The translations under genes and the position numbers were made by a program. Positions 16,731-25,230 of a DNA stretch of 64,000 nt are shown here, in pieces. How positions within the stretch are numbered: the stretch's first letter is position 1; the number at the start of each line of letters is the position of its first letter. Below the pieces are notes generated by a model that did no database searches, was not told the DNA's origin, and saw nothing but the letters and a program-made list of their open reading frames with translations. Source of the stretch: Saccharofermentans sp. Lineage in GTDB: Bacteria > Bacillota > Clostridia > Saccharofermentanales > Saccharofermentanaceae. The stretch spans positions 1 to 64,000 of the forward strand of contig JAKSRH010000004.1 of the NCBI GenBank assembly GCA_024403675.1. Direction: 5' to 3'.

Positions 16731-17834
16731 ATGGCAAGAAATAGAAAAAGAAACATGACTAGTGAAAACCGTATGGGAACGGTTTTTATTGGTGTAATTA
16801 TATTTATTATATTGGTTTCTTACTTTATCTATTATGAGATGAATTCTAATTTGGAGAGAGTAAAAAACTTGTATATTAATGAGCAAACTCATACCGTTAG
16901 TTTGCTAAGAAATTATGCTATGGAAAAAGAATCTGAAGGTATAGTTGGTCAAGACTTGGTGCAGTATCTTCCAAGTGTTTATGACGCTAGTGGTGATAAT
17001 TTCCTAGTATATGAGGAGAATGGTGAAATTCTTTTTGCCAAAACTATTATGGCTACTGATTCTCTCGGTCAGCTTCGTAATTCTGAATTATATTGGGAAG
17101 AACTTAATAAGCAGGAACTTGTTATTTCATCTGAGAGTTGGGATAGAGAAGACGTTCATTGCACCATTTATATAGTTACTTTGGAGCAGAGTATTTATCA
17201 GAAGACTAACCTTAACAAACATTCACAATTTGTATTTATGGCGACAGTATTGTTATGTGTTGTGCTGTTCAGTTTATTAATTACTTACGTCGGTGTTCTT
17301 AATAGAACTGAGCGTAGTTTGGCGGATACTTCTACAAAGCTTAAGGAGAGTAATAAGAATATAGAAAATTATATTCAAATGAATCAAGACACTCATATTG
17401 TTGATGATGAAAAGTTTGAAACAAAGTATAGGAGTATGAATCAGTTTTATGATCCTTCAGTACTTCGTAACCTATTATCCAAATCTAATGAGGGCGATTT
17501 AAAACCAGTTTATCTAGTAATTATTAATTTTAAAATGTTTTCTAGATACTATTCATTAGGTGAAATATCTGATTTTGCTGCTGTAATAATGAGTGCTATT
17601 AAGTATAGAGAACTTCTTTTCGAACTTCGTAAAGGAACATTTGGCGTTGCTATTTATCACAGCTCAGATTCAGAGGCTAGACTTAGAGCAGAATCTTTTA
17701 TTAGTCTTCTTAATAAACATAATAAGGAAAAGAAGATTTTCGAAGGTTTTACATATGACATTGAGGTATTAGGTGCAGGTGAAGATGCTCCTATAGAAGA
17801 TTTCGAGAAAGTAATGGAGAAAGTTGAGGGTTAA
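16731..17834 (+). CDS. Membrane sensor protein with degenerate GGDEF-like domain, XrtG locus
   Basis: The protein has 367 residues. Two transmembrane segments (about 16-38 and 165-190) flank an extracytoplasmic sensor-like region with a dCache-like size (DNFLVYEENGEILFAKT). A coiled linker follows, then a C-terminal domain of about 120 residues with the strand order of GGDEF proteins (VYLVIINFKMFSRYY, later FELRKGTFGVAIYHS). The GGDEF signature itself is replaced by RKGTFG, so it cannot be an active diguanylate cyclase as read. It may bind a nucleotide or act structurally to control the neighbouring glycosyltransferase. It lies between the GT2 gene and the second PTPS-like gene, 26 and 3 bases away. 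Family assignment is from pattern only. Confidence 0.55.
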   Translation: MARNRKRNMTSENRMGTVFIGVIIFIILVSYFIYYEMNSNLERVKNLYINEQTHTVSLLRNYAMEKESEGIVGQDLVQYLPSVYDASGDNFLVYEENGEILFAKTIMATDSLGQLRNSELYWEELNKQELVISSESWDREDVHCTIYIVTLEQSIYQKTNLNKHSQFVFMATVLLCVVLFSLLITYVGVLNRTERSLADTSTKLKESNKNIENYIQMNQDTHIVDDEKFETKYRSMNQFYDPSVLRNLLSKSNEGDLKPVYLVIINFKMFSRYYSLGEISDFAAVIMSAIKYRELLFELRKGTFGVAIYHSSDSEARLRAESFISLLNKHNKEKKIFEGFTYDIEVLGAGEDAPIEDFEKVMEKVEG

Positions 17835-17837
17835 GAG

Positions 17838-18284
17838 ATGCCATATAGACAGTATAAATTTAAGTTTTATCTCAATTCTAGTCACTCTATTATTAAAGAT
17901 GGCGTGCTTCGTGATAAGCACCCTCATACTTGGGAGATTTCACTACACATAGTTAATATTAGAAAAGAGTTTGTTCCTTTTGGAAAAATTGAGAAAAGTG
18001 TAGAGGAGTATTTTAGCTTATACCAGAATAAGTACCTTAATGAGATTAAGCCTTTTGACGTAGTAAATCCTACTTTGGAAAACATGGCTGATTATTTTAA
18101 GGATGGGTTATCTAAGATACTAAATGATCTTGGATGGGTGTTAATTCTTCTTGAAATGAGTGAGACCCCGTCGCGTACATATGTAATAAGTCTTTTGGAT
18201 GACGTGGAGCTATCAGAAGACCAAACTATTAATGCATTTACAGATTTATTTTTGGAAAGACTAAAGAAGGGTAATAATGGATAA
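17838..18284 (+). CDS. 6-pyruvoyl-tetrahydropterin synthase-related protein, XrtG locus (copy 2)
   Basis: This is a 148-residue paralogue of the protein at 13551-13979. Zinc ligands appear as YLNSSHS (His16) and HPHTW (His28, His30). Both copies share the order NSSHS, a charged insertion, HxHT, then a late ISDSPLKAY / MSETPSRTY strand. The catalytic Cys of true PTPS/QueD enzymes is again not seen in its usual place. The last 8 bases overlap the start of the large membrane protein, so the two are translationally coupled. The two copies bracket the substrate, exosortase, glycosyltransferase and sensor genes, and may form a hetero-oligomer since PTPS-fold proteins assemble as hexamers; this is an inference. 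Confidence 0.75.
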   Translation: MPYRQYKFKFYLNSSHSIIKDGVLRDKHPHTWEISLHIVNIRKEFVPFGKIEKSVEEYFSLYQNKYLNEIKPFDVVNPTLENMADYFKDGLSKILNDLGWVLILLEMSETPSRTYVISLLDDVELSEDQTINAFTDLFLERLKKGNNG

Positions 18285-20721
18285 AAACAATAACAAATTG
18301 TTTAGCATGCGTAATCTTAAGTGGTATATAGCACCACTTATTATGGCCGTGTGCGTTTTTATTTATTTAACTGATAGAGGTCATATTCCTTCCGGTTCTG
18401 ATGTGTGGGGCCATGTTTATAAAGCGGATTATCTTTATAAGCAAGTGAAGTCTGGAAAAATATATCCGTTATTTGATATGTACTGGTATAACGGAATGGA
18501 GACCTTCCGTTATTGGGGACCACTTTCTTATTTTTACTACATAATTAGCTTTTTCATCGCAGGTGGCAATATAAATGTGGCATATAGAATTTTTGTCGCA
18601 TCTGTTTTCTTTTTTGGTGGCATACCATGGGTGATGCTTGGTATAAAAACTAATAAGAAAGCACTTGGTTCTATTATTGGCGCCATGTGGTTTATGATGC
18701 CTGATAATGTGCACATATTAATAGCTTTTGGTAATGTGCCTCAGATTTTTTCCACAGTATTAATTCCATATTTAATTTTGTTTATATGGATTTACACACG
18801 TGACAAAAACAAAAAAGCAGCAATAGGACTTGTGGTTATGATGGCGTTATTAACCATTACGCACCTTATGATTACTGCTATTGTTGGTGTATCTACTTTT
18901 GTTTTCCTATTGATTGATTCCATCTGGACCAAAGAGTATGTAACTAAAATCAAAGTCCTGATATACATGGTTTTAGGTATTGTATGTATGGGTATATGGA
19001 TGATACCAGCAGTTACAGGTGGAGTTATAGGAGCTTCATCTTCATCTACTACTGATGGCGGTGCTATTTTTGTTAGTGAACTATCTATATCTCTTAATCC
19101 AATTACTAGATTTATATACGGATATACCTATTTTTATATTGGATTGGCGTTAATAATTGTATGTGTATTTGCACTTATTGCTTCTGATTCTAAGTATAAG
19201 GCAGGATTTGTATTTTTGCCTTTGATTGTAATTCTTTCAACACCAGATGCATTTGAATTAATAGTAAAGCTCCCACTTGGTGGTCTTTTCTGGATGGAAA
19301 GATTTTTGCCTATAGCGTATGCATATTTTCTTATGTCAATTTTTGAATGGAAGCATATTAAAAATAAATATCTTGGAATTATAGTTGCTCTTATTCTTAT
19401 TGATATAGTACCTTTTGGTTCTTTTGAGTTTAATCAGCATGTATATCAAGATGATTGTTATTACGACACACAGATGGTAAATAAGCACACTATTAAGCGT
19501 TCGAGCGTATTAGATTTAAGTAGCTACGGTCCTTATATGTCTTATGCAATTCCTGATAGTGACAAACTTTATACTTTTGGATGGGCTTGGCAGGGCGCTA
19601 CTACTGCGGATAACATCATGCTTGTAAATGATGCATTAGAAAATGAACACTATAATTATGTGTTTGATCGTTGCCTAGAACTAGGTGATGATACCGTATT
19701 AATTAGAAAGAGTGCTATCCCACCATATGCTTGGGGTAAAGTGTTTGATGCGGCAATTCATTGTAATTATGGGTTAGTAGACGAAAGTGAGACTGCATAT
19801 GTGTTCCGCCTTAATAGTTTGCCAGAGGATTACGACGGCTTTTTTGGAACAATAGCGGACTATCGTGGAATATCAATTGGTTATTATGCAGCTACCATGA
19901 CTACTGCGTATCCGTCTTTTATTTTGGGAGATAGTATTTATATTGATGATTACACAGTGGAAGAATTGACTAAGTATGACACAGTCTTTTTGACTGGCTT
20001 TGAATACAATGATAAAGATTCAGCAGAGGATATCGTCAATCAAGTCGCTAATAGTGGCACTCGTGTAATTATTGATGCTTCCCATATGCCTACAGATCCT
20101 CGTAATAGACAGGAGTACTTTATGGGTGTTCTGGCATCAGATGTAAACTTTAGTTATAGTTATCCTTTATTGTCTGTTAATGGTACTACAATTAATCCTA
20201 TGGATTTTTCTTCAGATAATGCGAACTTTAAAACCAAATATATAAGCGGCGTTGATAATGAGCTTGGTACATTTGTATTAGGTAATAAAACACTATGTTT
20301 CCTAGGAACCAATAATACTAATGAAAATGTATATTTCCTTGGATTAAACATTATGTATCAAGCTGTTGATGTGAATGACCAGGGCTTGTTTATGCTTCTT
20401 GATGACTTGTTACTAATAGGTCATGATGAATTGCCTAAGCGTGAAATAGTTCCAATTGATGTTACATATGATTCAGAAGGATTAAAAATAACATCTTCCA
20501 AAGACAACGTAAATACAGCTATATCTTTTTCAGATGTATTTGCGAATGATAACGGTAATAAGCTAAAGTCTCAGTTTAACTTGCTAGTTGTAGATGAAGG
20601 TACAACTAATATTACTTATAAATATTCTGATTTTAGCCTAGGGTTAGTAGTTAGCTGTGTCGGAATCGTCGCAGCCGTAGTACTAATCTATATTGATAAA
20701 AGAAGAAGTATTAGTAATTAA
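18277..20721 (+). CDS. Large PTPS_related (GT-C-like) integral membrane protein, XrtG locus
   Basis: The protein has 814 residues. About eleven transmembrane segments fill residues 15-375, followed by an extracytoplasmic domain of about 400 residues and a final transmembrane helix near the C-terminus (residues 787-805). The N-terminal signature with GSDVWGHVYKADYLYKQ and YWGPLSYFYY marks the PTPS_related membrane family, whose layout resembles YfhO and other GT-C glycosyltransferases that use lipid-linked sugars. Despite the family name it has no PTPS fold. It closes the XrtG locus. Its stop codon overlaps that of the convergent mraY gene by two bases, with no terminator between. Its likely role is assembly or transfer of a surface glycan. 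Confidence 0.75.
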   Translation: MDKNNNKLFSMRNLKWYIAPLIMAVCVFIYLTDRGHIPSGSDVWGHVYKADYLYKQVKSGKIYPLFDMYWYNGMETFRYWGPLSYFYYIISFFIAGGNINVAYRIFVASVFFFGGIPWVMLGIKTNKKALGSIIGAMWFMMPDNVHILIAFGNVPQIFSTVLIPYLILFIWIYTRDKNKKAAIGLVVMMALLTITHLMITAIVGVSTFVFLLIDSIWTKEYVTKIKVLIYMVLGIVCMGIWMIPAVTGGVIGASSSSTTDGGAIFVSELSISLNPITRFIYGYTYFYIGLALIIVCVFALIASDSKYKAGFVFLPLIVILSTPDAFELIVKLPLGGLFWMERFLPIAYAYFLMSIFEWKHIKNKYLGIIVALILIDIVPFGSFEFNQHVYQDDCYYDTQMVNKHTIKRSSVLDLSSYGPYMSYAIPDSDKLYTFGWAWQGATTADNIMLVNDALENEHYNYVFDRCLELGDDTVLIRKSAIPPYAWGKVFDAAIHCNYGLVDESETAYVFRLNSLPEDYDGFFGTIADYRGISIGYYAATMTTAYPSFILGDSIYIDDYTVEELTKYDTVFLTGFEYNDKDSAEDIVNQVANSGTRVIIDASHMPTDPRNRQEYFMGVLASDVNFSYSYPLLSVNGTTINPMDFSSDNANFKTKYISGVDNELGTFVLGNKTLCFLGTNNTNENVYFLGLNIMYQAVDVNDQGLFMLLDDLLLIGHDELPKREIVPIDVTYDSEGLKITSSKDNVNTAISFSDVFANDNGNKLKSQFNLLVVDEGTTNITYKYSDFSLGLVVSCVGIVAAVVLIYIDKRRSISN

Positions 20722-21683
20722 AGGAAAGCAGCTACGAGAGCGATATAAAGCACATCAATAAAAAGTGCACATCCGATAATTACACCCCAAGTCATAGGAA
20801 CAGAGAAACCAATTCTTTTCTTAAGGTGGTCATGAATAGGTGTAGTTACGTTCTTGAGGATAATAATCTTTTTATGTGTAAGACGACCGATAGTAATCTT
20901 TAAGATGGAAAGACCGCCATCAATAAGGAATGGAAGTCCAACGATAAGGTAAGCAAAAGGAATGCCCATGTACATTGCATAAAAAGCAATAAAGAAACCA
21001 ATTGCACGAGATCCTGCGTCACCCATGAGCATTTTGCTTGGGAAGTGATTGAACCATAGATAAGGAATAAGTACTGCAACAAGAATAAGACCAGAAACAG
21101 CCTTTGTGCTATCAAATCCATTTACCATGGAACCAGTGATTGTAAGTGTAATTATAGTAAATACTGAAAGTGTTCCGGAAAGACCATCAACACCGTCAGT
21201 AGCGTTAGTGGCATTAATGCTAACGATAAAAAGAATAGCGGCGAGAATAGCGTAGATTACGGAAGGAATCTCAAAAGAAGCACCTCCGAGTGAAATGGAA
21301 ACCTCACTTCCATAACAAGCAACAAAGACAATAGCGCCAACAATAGCGATACCGAAGTCAAGTGCGCCCTTGATGTACTCGCCCCAAGCTGCAGCTGATC
21401 TGTCGTCAAGGAAACCACATATCATGGAAGCTACTACAAGGAGCATGCTTACGATAAATCCCCAGGAGTGCTCACCAGCAATAAGGGCAACAATTGCAAA
21501 TACCAAAACGAAATAAAAACCAACACCAGTTGGCTTTCCGATATTTACCTCAGAACCAGCAGCAAACTTACGGCCTCTATCGTGCCCCAAAAGTTTACCT
21601 CCGAAAGGCATAAACTTAAGTGCGGCAAAAGTACCAGCAGCTGCAATAATCATGAAAATAGCTATATATAATGCGTCAGGCAT
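20718..21683 (-). CDS. mraY: Phospho-N-acetylmuramoyl-pentapeptide-transferase
   Basis: This 321-residue membrane enzyme transfers phospho-MurNAc-pentapeptide to undecaprenyl phosphate to form lipid I. Family motifs are all present: GFLDDR (the catalytic Asp pair), NATNATDGVDGLSG, MGDAGSRAIG and TPIHDHLKK (the His motif specific to MraY, against WecA-type enzymes). About ten transmembrane segments are visible. The start is the ATG at 21683, with GAGG six bases upstream; an in-frame TTG at 21689 has no room for a ribosome site. It stands alone on the minus strand outside any division/cell-wall cluster, divergent from argS. Its 3' end meets the XrtG locus tail to tail. Whether another mraY exists elsewhere cannot be told. 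Confidence 0.88.
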   Translation of the reverse strand: MPDALYIAIFMIIAAAGTFAALKFMPFGGKLLGHDRGRKFAAGSEVNIGKPTGVGFYFVLVFAIVALIAGEHSWGFIVSMLLVVASMICGFLDDRSAAAWGEYIKGALDFGIAIVGAIVFVACYGSEVSISLGGASFEIPSVIYAILAAILFIVSINATNATDGVDGLSGTLSVFTIITLTITGSMVNGFDSTKAVSGLILVAVLIPYLWFNHFPSKMLMGDAGSRAIGFFIAFYAMYMGIPFAYLIVGLPFLIDGGLSILKITIGRLTHKKIIILKNVTTPIHDHLKKRIGFSVPMTWGVIIGCALFIDVLYIALVAAFL

Positions 21684-21718
21684 AATCAACCTCGTGTAAT
21701 ATTAATATTTATAAATCT

Positions 21719-21746
21719 ACGACATTATACAAAAAAATGCTATAAT
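21719..21746 (+). promoter_or_regulatory. Extended -10 promoter of argS
   Basis: TGCTATAAT at 21738-21746 is an extended -10 element. ACGACA at 21719-21724 could be a weak -35 at 16 bases. The leader of about 35 bases before the ATG at 21789 contains AAGGGAG and is too short for a T-box. Confidence 0.5.
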
Positions 21747-21751
21747 TCAAC
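21724..21751 (-). promoter_or_regulatory. Probable mraY promoter
   Basis: On the minus strand a perfect TATAAT is read at 21729-21724, with TTGAAT/GTTGAA 15-16 bases further upstream at about 21751-21745. The leader would be about 35 bases and includes the GAGG site. It overlaps the argS promoter on the other strand, so the two genes probably compete for polymerase. Confidence 0.45.
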
Positions 21752-21788
21752 AGATAAAGTAATTAATTAGTAAAAAGGGAGACTTTTT

Positions 21789-23519
21789 ATGGATCATAAG
21801 TCAAATATTGCATCTACTATCGCAGAAATTACTGGCCTTGATAAAGAGCAGGTTTATAAGTTAATTGAAATTCCACCACAGTCCGATATGGGTGATTATG
21901 CTTTCCCATGTTTCGTGCTTGCTAAGACACTTCGCAAGGCACCTCCAATGATTGCTACTGACCTCGCAGCTAATGAGAAGTTTGCAGATTCTAGCATCTA
22001 TACAGTAAAGAATGTTGGTCCTTACCTTAACTTTTTCGTAGATCGTGGTTTTATGGCCGCAGATACTATTGCTACAGTTAACGCAGCTGGTGATAACTAT
22101 GGTGCTGATAATGAGGGTGAAGGTAAGAATGTTATCGTAGAGTATTCTTCTCCTAACATTGCTAAGCCTTTCCACGTAGGTCACGCTTTCACAACAATTC
22201 TTGGTAATTCCCTTGCAAGAACTTATAAGAAGCTTGGCTACAATGTAGTTCGTATGAATCACCTTGGTGACTATGGTACACAGTTCGGTAAGCTTATCAC
22301 TGCTTATAGACTTTGGGGTGATGAGGATGCACTTGCTGAAGATCCAATCAAGGAGCTTCTTAGAATTTATGTTAAGTTCCATGAAGAAGAGAAGAATGAT
22401 CCATCTCTTACTACAGATGCAAGAGAGAATTTCAGAAAGCTCGAGAATGGTGAAGAGGAAGAGTACAAGCTTTGGAAGAGATTCCGTGATGAGTCTCTTG
22501 TAGTGTTTGAGAAGCTCTATAAGAGAATGGGCGTAGAGTTTGATAACTATAATGGTGAGTCTTTCTATTCTGATAGAATTCCAGCAGTAGTTGATATGCT
22601 TCGTGAGAAGAACCTCTTAGTGGAGTCTGAGGGAGCTCAGGTAGTAATGCTCGATGAGTATAACCTCCCACCATGTATCATTCTTAAGTCTGACGGAACA
22701 ACTATTTATGCTTCCCGTGACCTCGCTGCTGTTCTTTATCGTAATGAGACATATAATTTTGATAAGAATATTTATGTAGTAGGTATTCCACAGGCACTTC
22801 ACTTTAAGCAGGTATTCTCCGTACTTAAGAAGGCTGGCTACGAGTGTGCTGATGACTGCGTACATGTAGGTTTTGGTCTTGTTAAGTTTAAGAACATGAA
22901 GTTCTCCACAAGAGAAGGTAATGTTGTTCTTCTTGAGGACCTCATCAATGAGTCTGTAAGCAAGGTAAGAGAAATCATTGCTAAGAATGCTCAGGATAGA
23001 GGCGATGATATGTCTGATGAAGAGATTGATAATATCGCAGAGAAGGTTGGTATTGGCGCAGTAGTTTATACATATGTTAAGTCAGGACGTGAGCGTGATA
23101 TCGTATTCTCTTGGGAGGATATGCTCGACTTTAATGGTGATACAGCTCCTTATCTTATCTACACATATGCACGTACACGTTCTATCCTCCGTAAGGCAAA
23201 GGATCAGGGCTTCGAGCCAAGCTGTGATAAGGAAATTCTTTCTAAGCTTACTACAGATGATGAGTATGAGCTTATTAAGTCTATTGGTGATTTCCCAGAG
23301 GCAGTAAAGAAGGCATCTACAACTTATGAGCCATTTATGATTTCACGTCAGATTTCTCTTATCGCTAGAAACTTCAATCGTTTCTATAACAACTCCAGAA
23401 TTCTTGGAGCAGATTCAGAGGATCTTACACGTGCTCGTCTCGCAGCTTGTGAGGCTGTATGTGCTACTTTGAAGTCTGGTCTTGACCTTCTTGGAATTGA
23501 TGTAGTGGAGAAGATGTAA
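21789..23519 (+). CDS. argS: Arginyl-tRNA synthetase
   Basis: This class I aminoacyl-tRNA synthetase joins Arg to tRNA-Arg. It has 576 residues, which is normal. The N-terminal tRNA-binding (Add-1) domain runs to about 110. The HIGH motif appears as NIAKPFHVGHA at about residue 126, and the KMSK equivalent as KFSTREGNVV at about 376. The C-terminal anticodon-binding DALR-type domain ends with ARLAACEAVCATLKSGLDLLGI. The start follows AAAGGGAGAC. The M3 peptidase gene begins two bases after the stop, so they are cotranscribed. Confidence 0.95.
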   Translation: MDHKSNIASTIAEITGLDKEQVYKLIEIPPQSDMGDYAFPCFVLAKTLRKAPPMIATDLAANEKFADSSIYTVKNVGPYLNFFVDRGFMAADTIATVNAAGDNYGADNEGEGKNVIVEYSSPNIAKPFHVGHAFTTILGNSLARTYKKLGYNVVRMNHLGDYGTQFGKLITAYRLWGDEDALAEDPIKELLRIYVKFHEEEKNDPSLTTDARENFRKLENGEEEEYKLWKRFRDESLVVFEKLYKRMGVEFDNYNGESFYSDRIPAVVDMLREKNLLVESEGAQVVMLDEYNLPPCIILKSDGTTIYASRDLAAVLYRNETYNFDKNIYVVGIPQALHFKQVFSVLKKAGYECADDCVHVGFGLVKFKNMKFSTREGNVVLLEDLINESVSKVREIIAKNAQDRGDDMSDEEIDNIAEKVGIGAVVYTYVKSGRERDIVFSWEDMLDFNGDTAPYLIYTYARTRSILRKAKDQGFEPSCDKEILSKLTTDDEYELIKSIGDFPEAVKKASTTYEPFMISRQISLIARNFNRFYNNSRILGADSEDLTRARLAACEAVCATLKSGLDLLGIDVVEKM

Positions 23520-23520
23520 T

Positions 23521-25230
23521 ATGTACGAAGTTGGCCAGGAGTTAATGCCATTTTTTAAGGATATTAAGTATGTTCGTCCTAGCGTGGAAGAATTTACTGA
23601 GGTTGTTCGTAGAGTAAGACTTAAACTCATGACTTCTCAAGACCCAGAGCAGGCCTATGAGGCAATCATGGAGTATGAGCATCAGATAAGTAAGTTCGAT
23701 ACGGCATTTGCTCTTTGCATGATTCTTCATGACTTAGATACATCTAATGAGTTTTATACAGATGAGTTAGATTTCTACGATGAAGCTAACCCAGCTATTT
23801 CTGAGCTTTCTTCTGCAGTTCTTACTGGTATTTTGAACTGCCCATGTAGTGATCAGCTTCGAGAGAAGTATGGTGACATGATTTTTAAGAAGGCTATTAA
23901 TCAGAAGGAAATTATTTCTAAGGAAGTTCTTGATGATCTTGCCAAGGAATCATCCCTTGAGAATGACTATTCTCAGATTCAGTCTGAGGCAGAGATTTTC
24001 TTCCGTGGTAAGACTTTGAATCTTTCACAGCTCGCAGCATACCTCGAGTCTACTAACCGTCGTGTGCGTCGTGATGCCCATGCAGTACTTGATAAGTACT
24101 ATATGGAAAAGAAAGAGACTTTTGACAAGATTTATGATGATATGGTCAAGGTCAGAACTACAGTAGCTAAGAAGCTTGGCTATAAGAACTTTACTGAGCT
24201 TGGTTATAAGCGTATGGAACGCTATGACTATACAGCAGAAGATGTAAAGAAGTTCCGCGATAATGTTGTAAAGTACATTGTTCCAATTACAACACAGATT
24301 AGAAAGCTCCAGAAGGAAAGACTTGAGGTGGATAATCTTATGTTCTATGACCTTCCATGCCTTTTCCGTAAGGGTAATCCAGTACCTATCGTGCCAGGTG
24401 AAGGTTATGAGCGTGTTGCAGGTGATTTCTTTAATAGAATTTTTGGCGTTGACCCAAGCTTTTTTGACGTGCTTTCTGAGCATGGTTTTACAGACCTTTT
24501 GTCACGTAAGGCAAAGTCTACTGGTGGTTACTGCATGTACTTAGAGGATTACGCTATCCCATTTATTTTCATGAATGGTAATGGTACTGCTGATGACGTA
24601 GCTACTATCGTGCATGAGGGTGGACATGCGTATGCAGCTATCAAGAGTGCAGAGGTTTCTCCTTTCGTAGAGTGCCTTTCTCCAACACTTGAGACATGTG
24701 AGATTCACTCCACATCTATGGAGTTCTTGTCATATCCTTACATGGAAATGTTCTATGGTGATAAGGCAGATCAGTATCGTGAGCTTCACATGACACAGGC
24801 GCTTTTGTTCTTGCCTTATGGCTGTATGGTAGATGAGTTCCAGCATATTGTATACGATAATCCTGATATGACTCCAGATGAGCGTCACGCTGCTTGGAAG
24901 GCATTAGAGGAGAAGTATCAGCCTGGTATTAACTATGATGAGGATCATCCTTTCCACGCTATGGGTGGTGCATGGATGAAGAAGGATCATATCTTTACTA
25001 CACCTTTTTATTATATTGATTACTGTCTTGCACATATTTGTGCTTTGCAGCTTTGGGATGAGTCCCGTGAGGATGTTAAGAGTGCACTTGCTAAGTACAA
25101 CATTCTCTGCGAAATAGGTGGTACAGATACTTTCCTTAAGCTTATTAATCAGGCAGGACTTGAATCACCATTTGATACAGGAGTTATGAAGAGACTTGCA
25201 TTCTCTGCTTGTCGTTTTCTTGAGTTATGA
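23521..25230 (+). CDS. M3 family oligoendopeptidase
   Basis: This is a 569-residue cytosolic zinc metallopeptidase of the thimet/PepF family that degrades short peptides. The zinc motif HEGGHAYAA places His365, Glu366 and His369, with the third ligand in ETCEIHSTSMEFL about 29 residues later. The N-terminal helical lobe and the C-terminal VKSALAKYNILCEIGGTDTF segment fit the family. No signal peptide is seen. Its 3' end overlaps the downstream methylase gene by four bases (ATGA), giving an argS-peptidase-methylase unit. Confidence 0.88.
   Translation: MYEVGQELMPFFKDIKYVRPSVEEFTEVVRRVRLKLMTSQDPEQAYEAIMEYEHQISKFDTAFALCMILHDLDTSNEFYTDELDFYDEANPAISELSSAVLTGILNCPCSDQLREKYGDMIFKKAINQKEIISKEVLDDLAKESSLENDYSQIQSEAEIFFRGKTLNLSQLAAYLESTNRRVRRDAHAVLDKYYMEKKETFDKIYDDMVKVRTTVAKKLGYKNFTELGYKRMERYDYTAEDVKKFRDNVVKYIVPITTQIRKLQKERLEVDNLMFYDLPCLFRKGNPVPIVPGEGYERVAGDFFNRIFGVDPSFFDVLSEHGFTDLLSRKAKSTGGYCMYLEDYAIPFIFMNGNGTADDVATIVHEGGHAYAAIKSAEVSPFVECLSPTLETCEIHSTSMEFLSYPYMEMFYGDKADQYRELHMTQALLFLPYGCMVDEFQHIVYDNPDMTPDERHAAWKALEEKYQPGINYDEDHPFHAMGGAWMKKDHIFTTPFYYIDYCLAHICALQLWDESREDVKSALAKYNILCEIGGTDTFLKLINQAGLESPFDTGVMKRLAFSACRFLEL

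Noticed and set aside
21690-21788. T-box or other leader RNA for argS
   Set aside because: The predicted transcript leader is about 35 bases and has no conserved motif.
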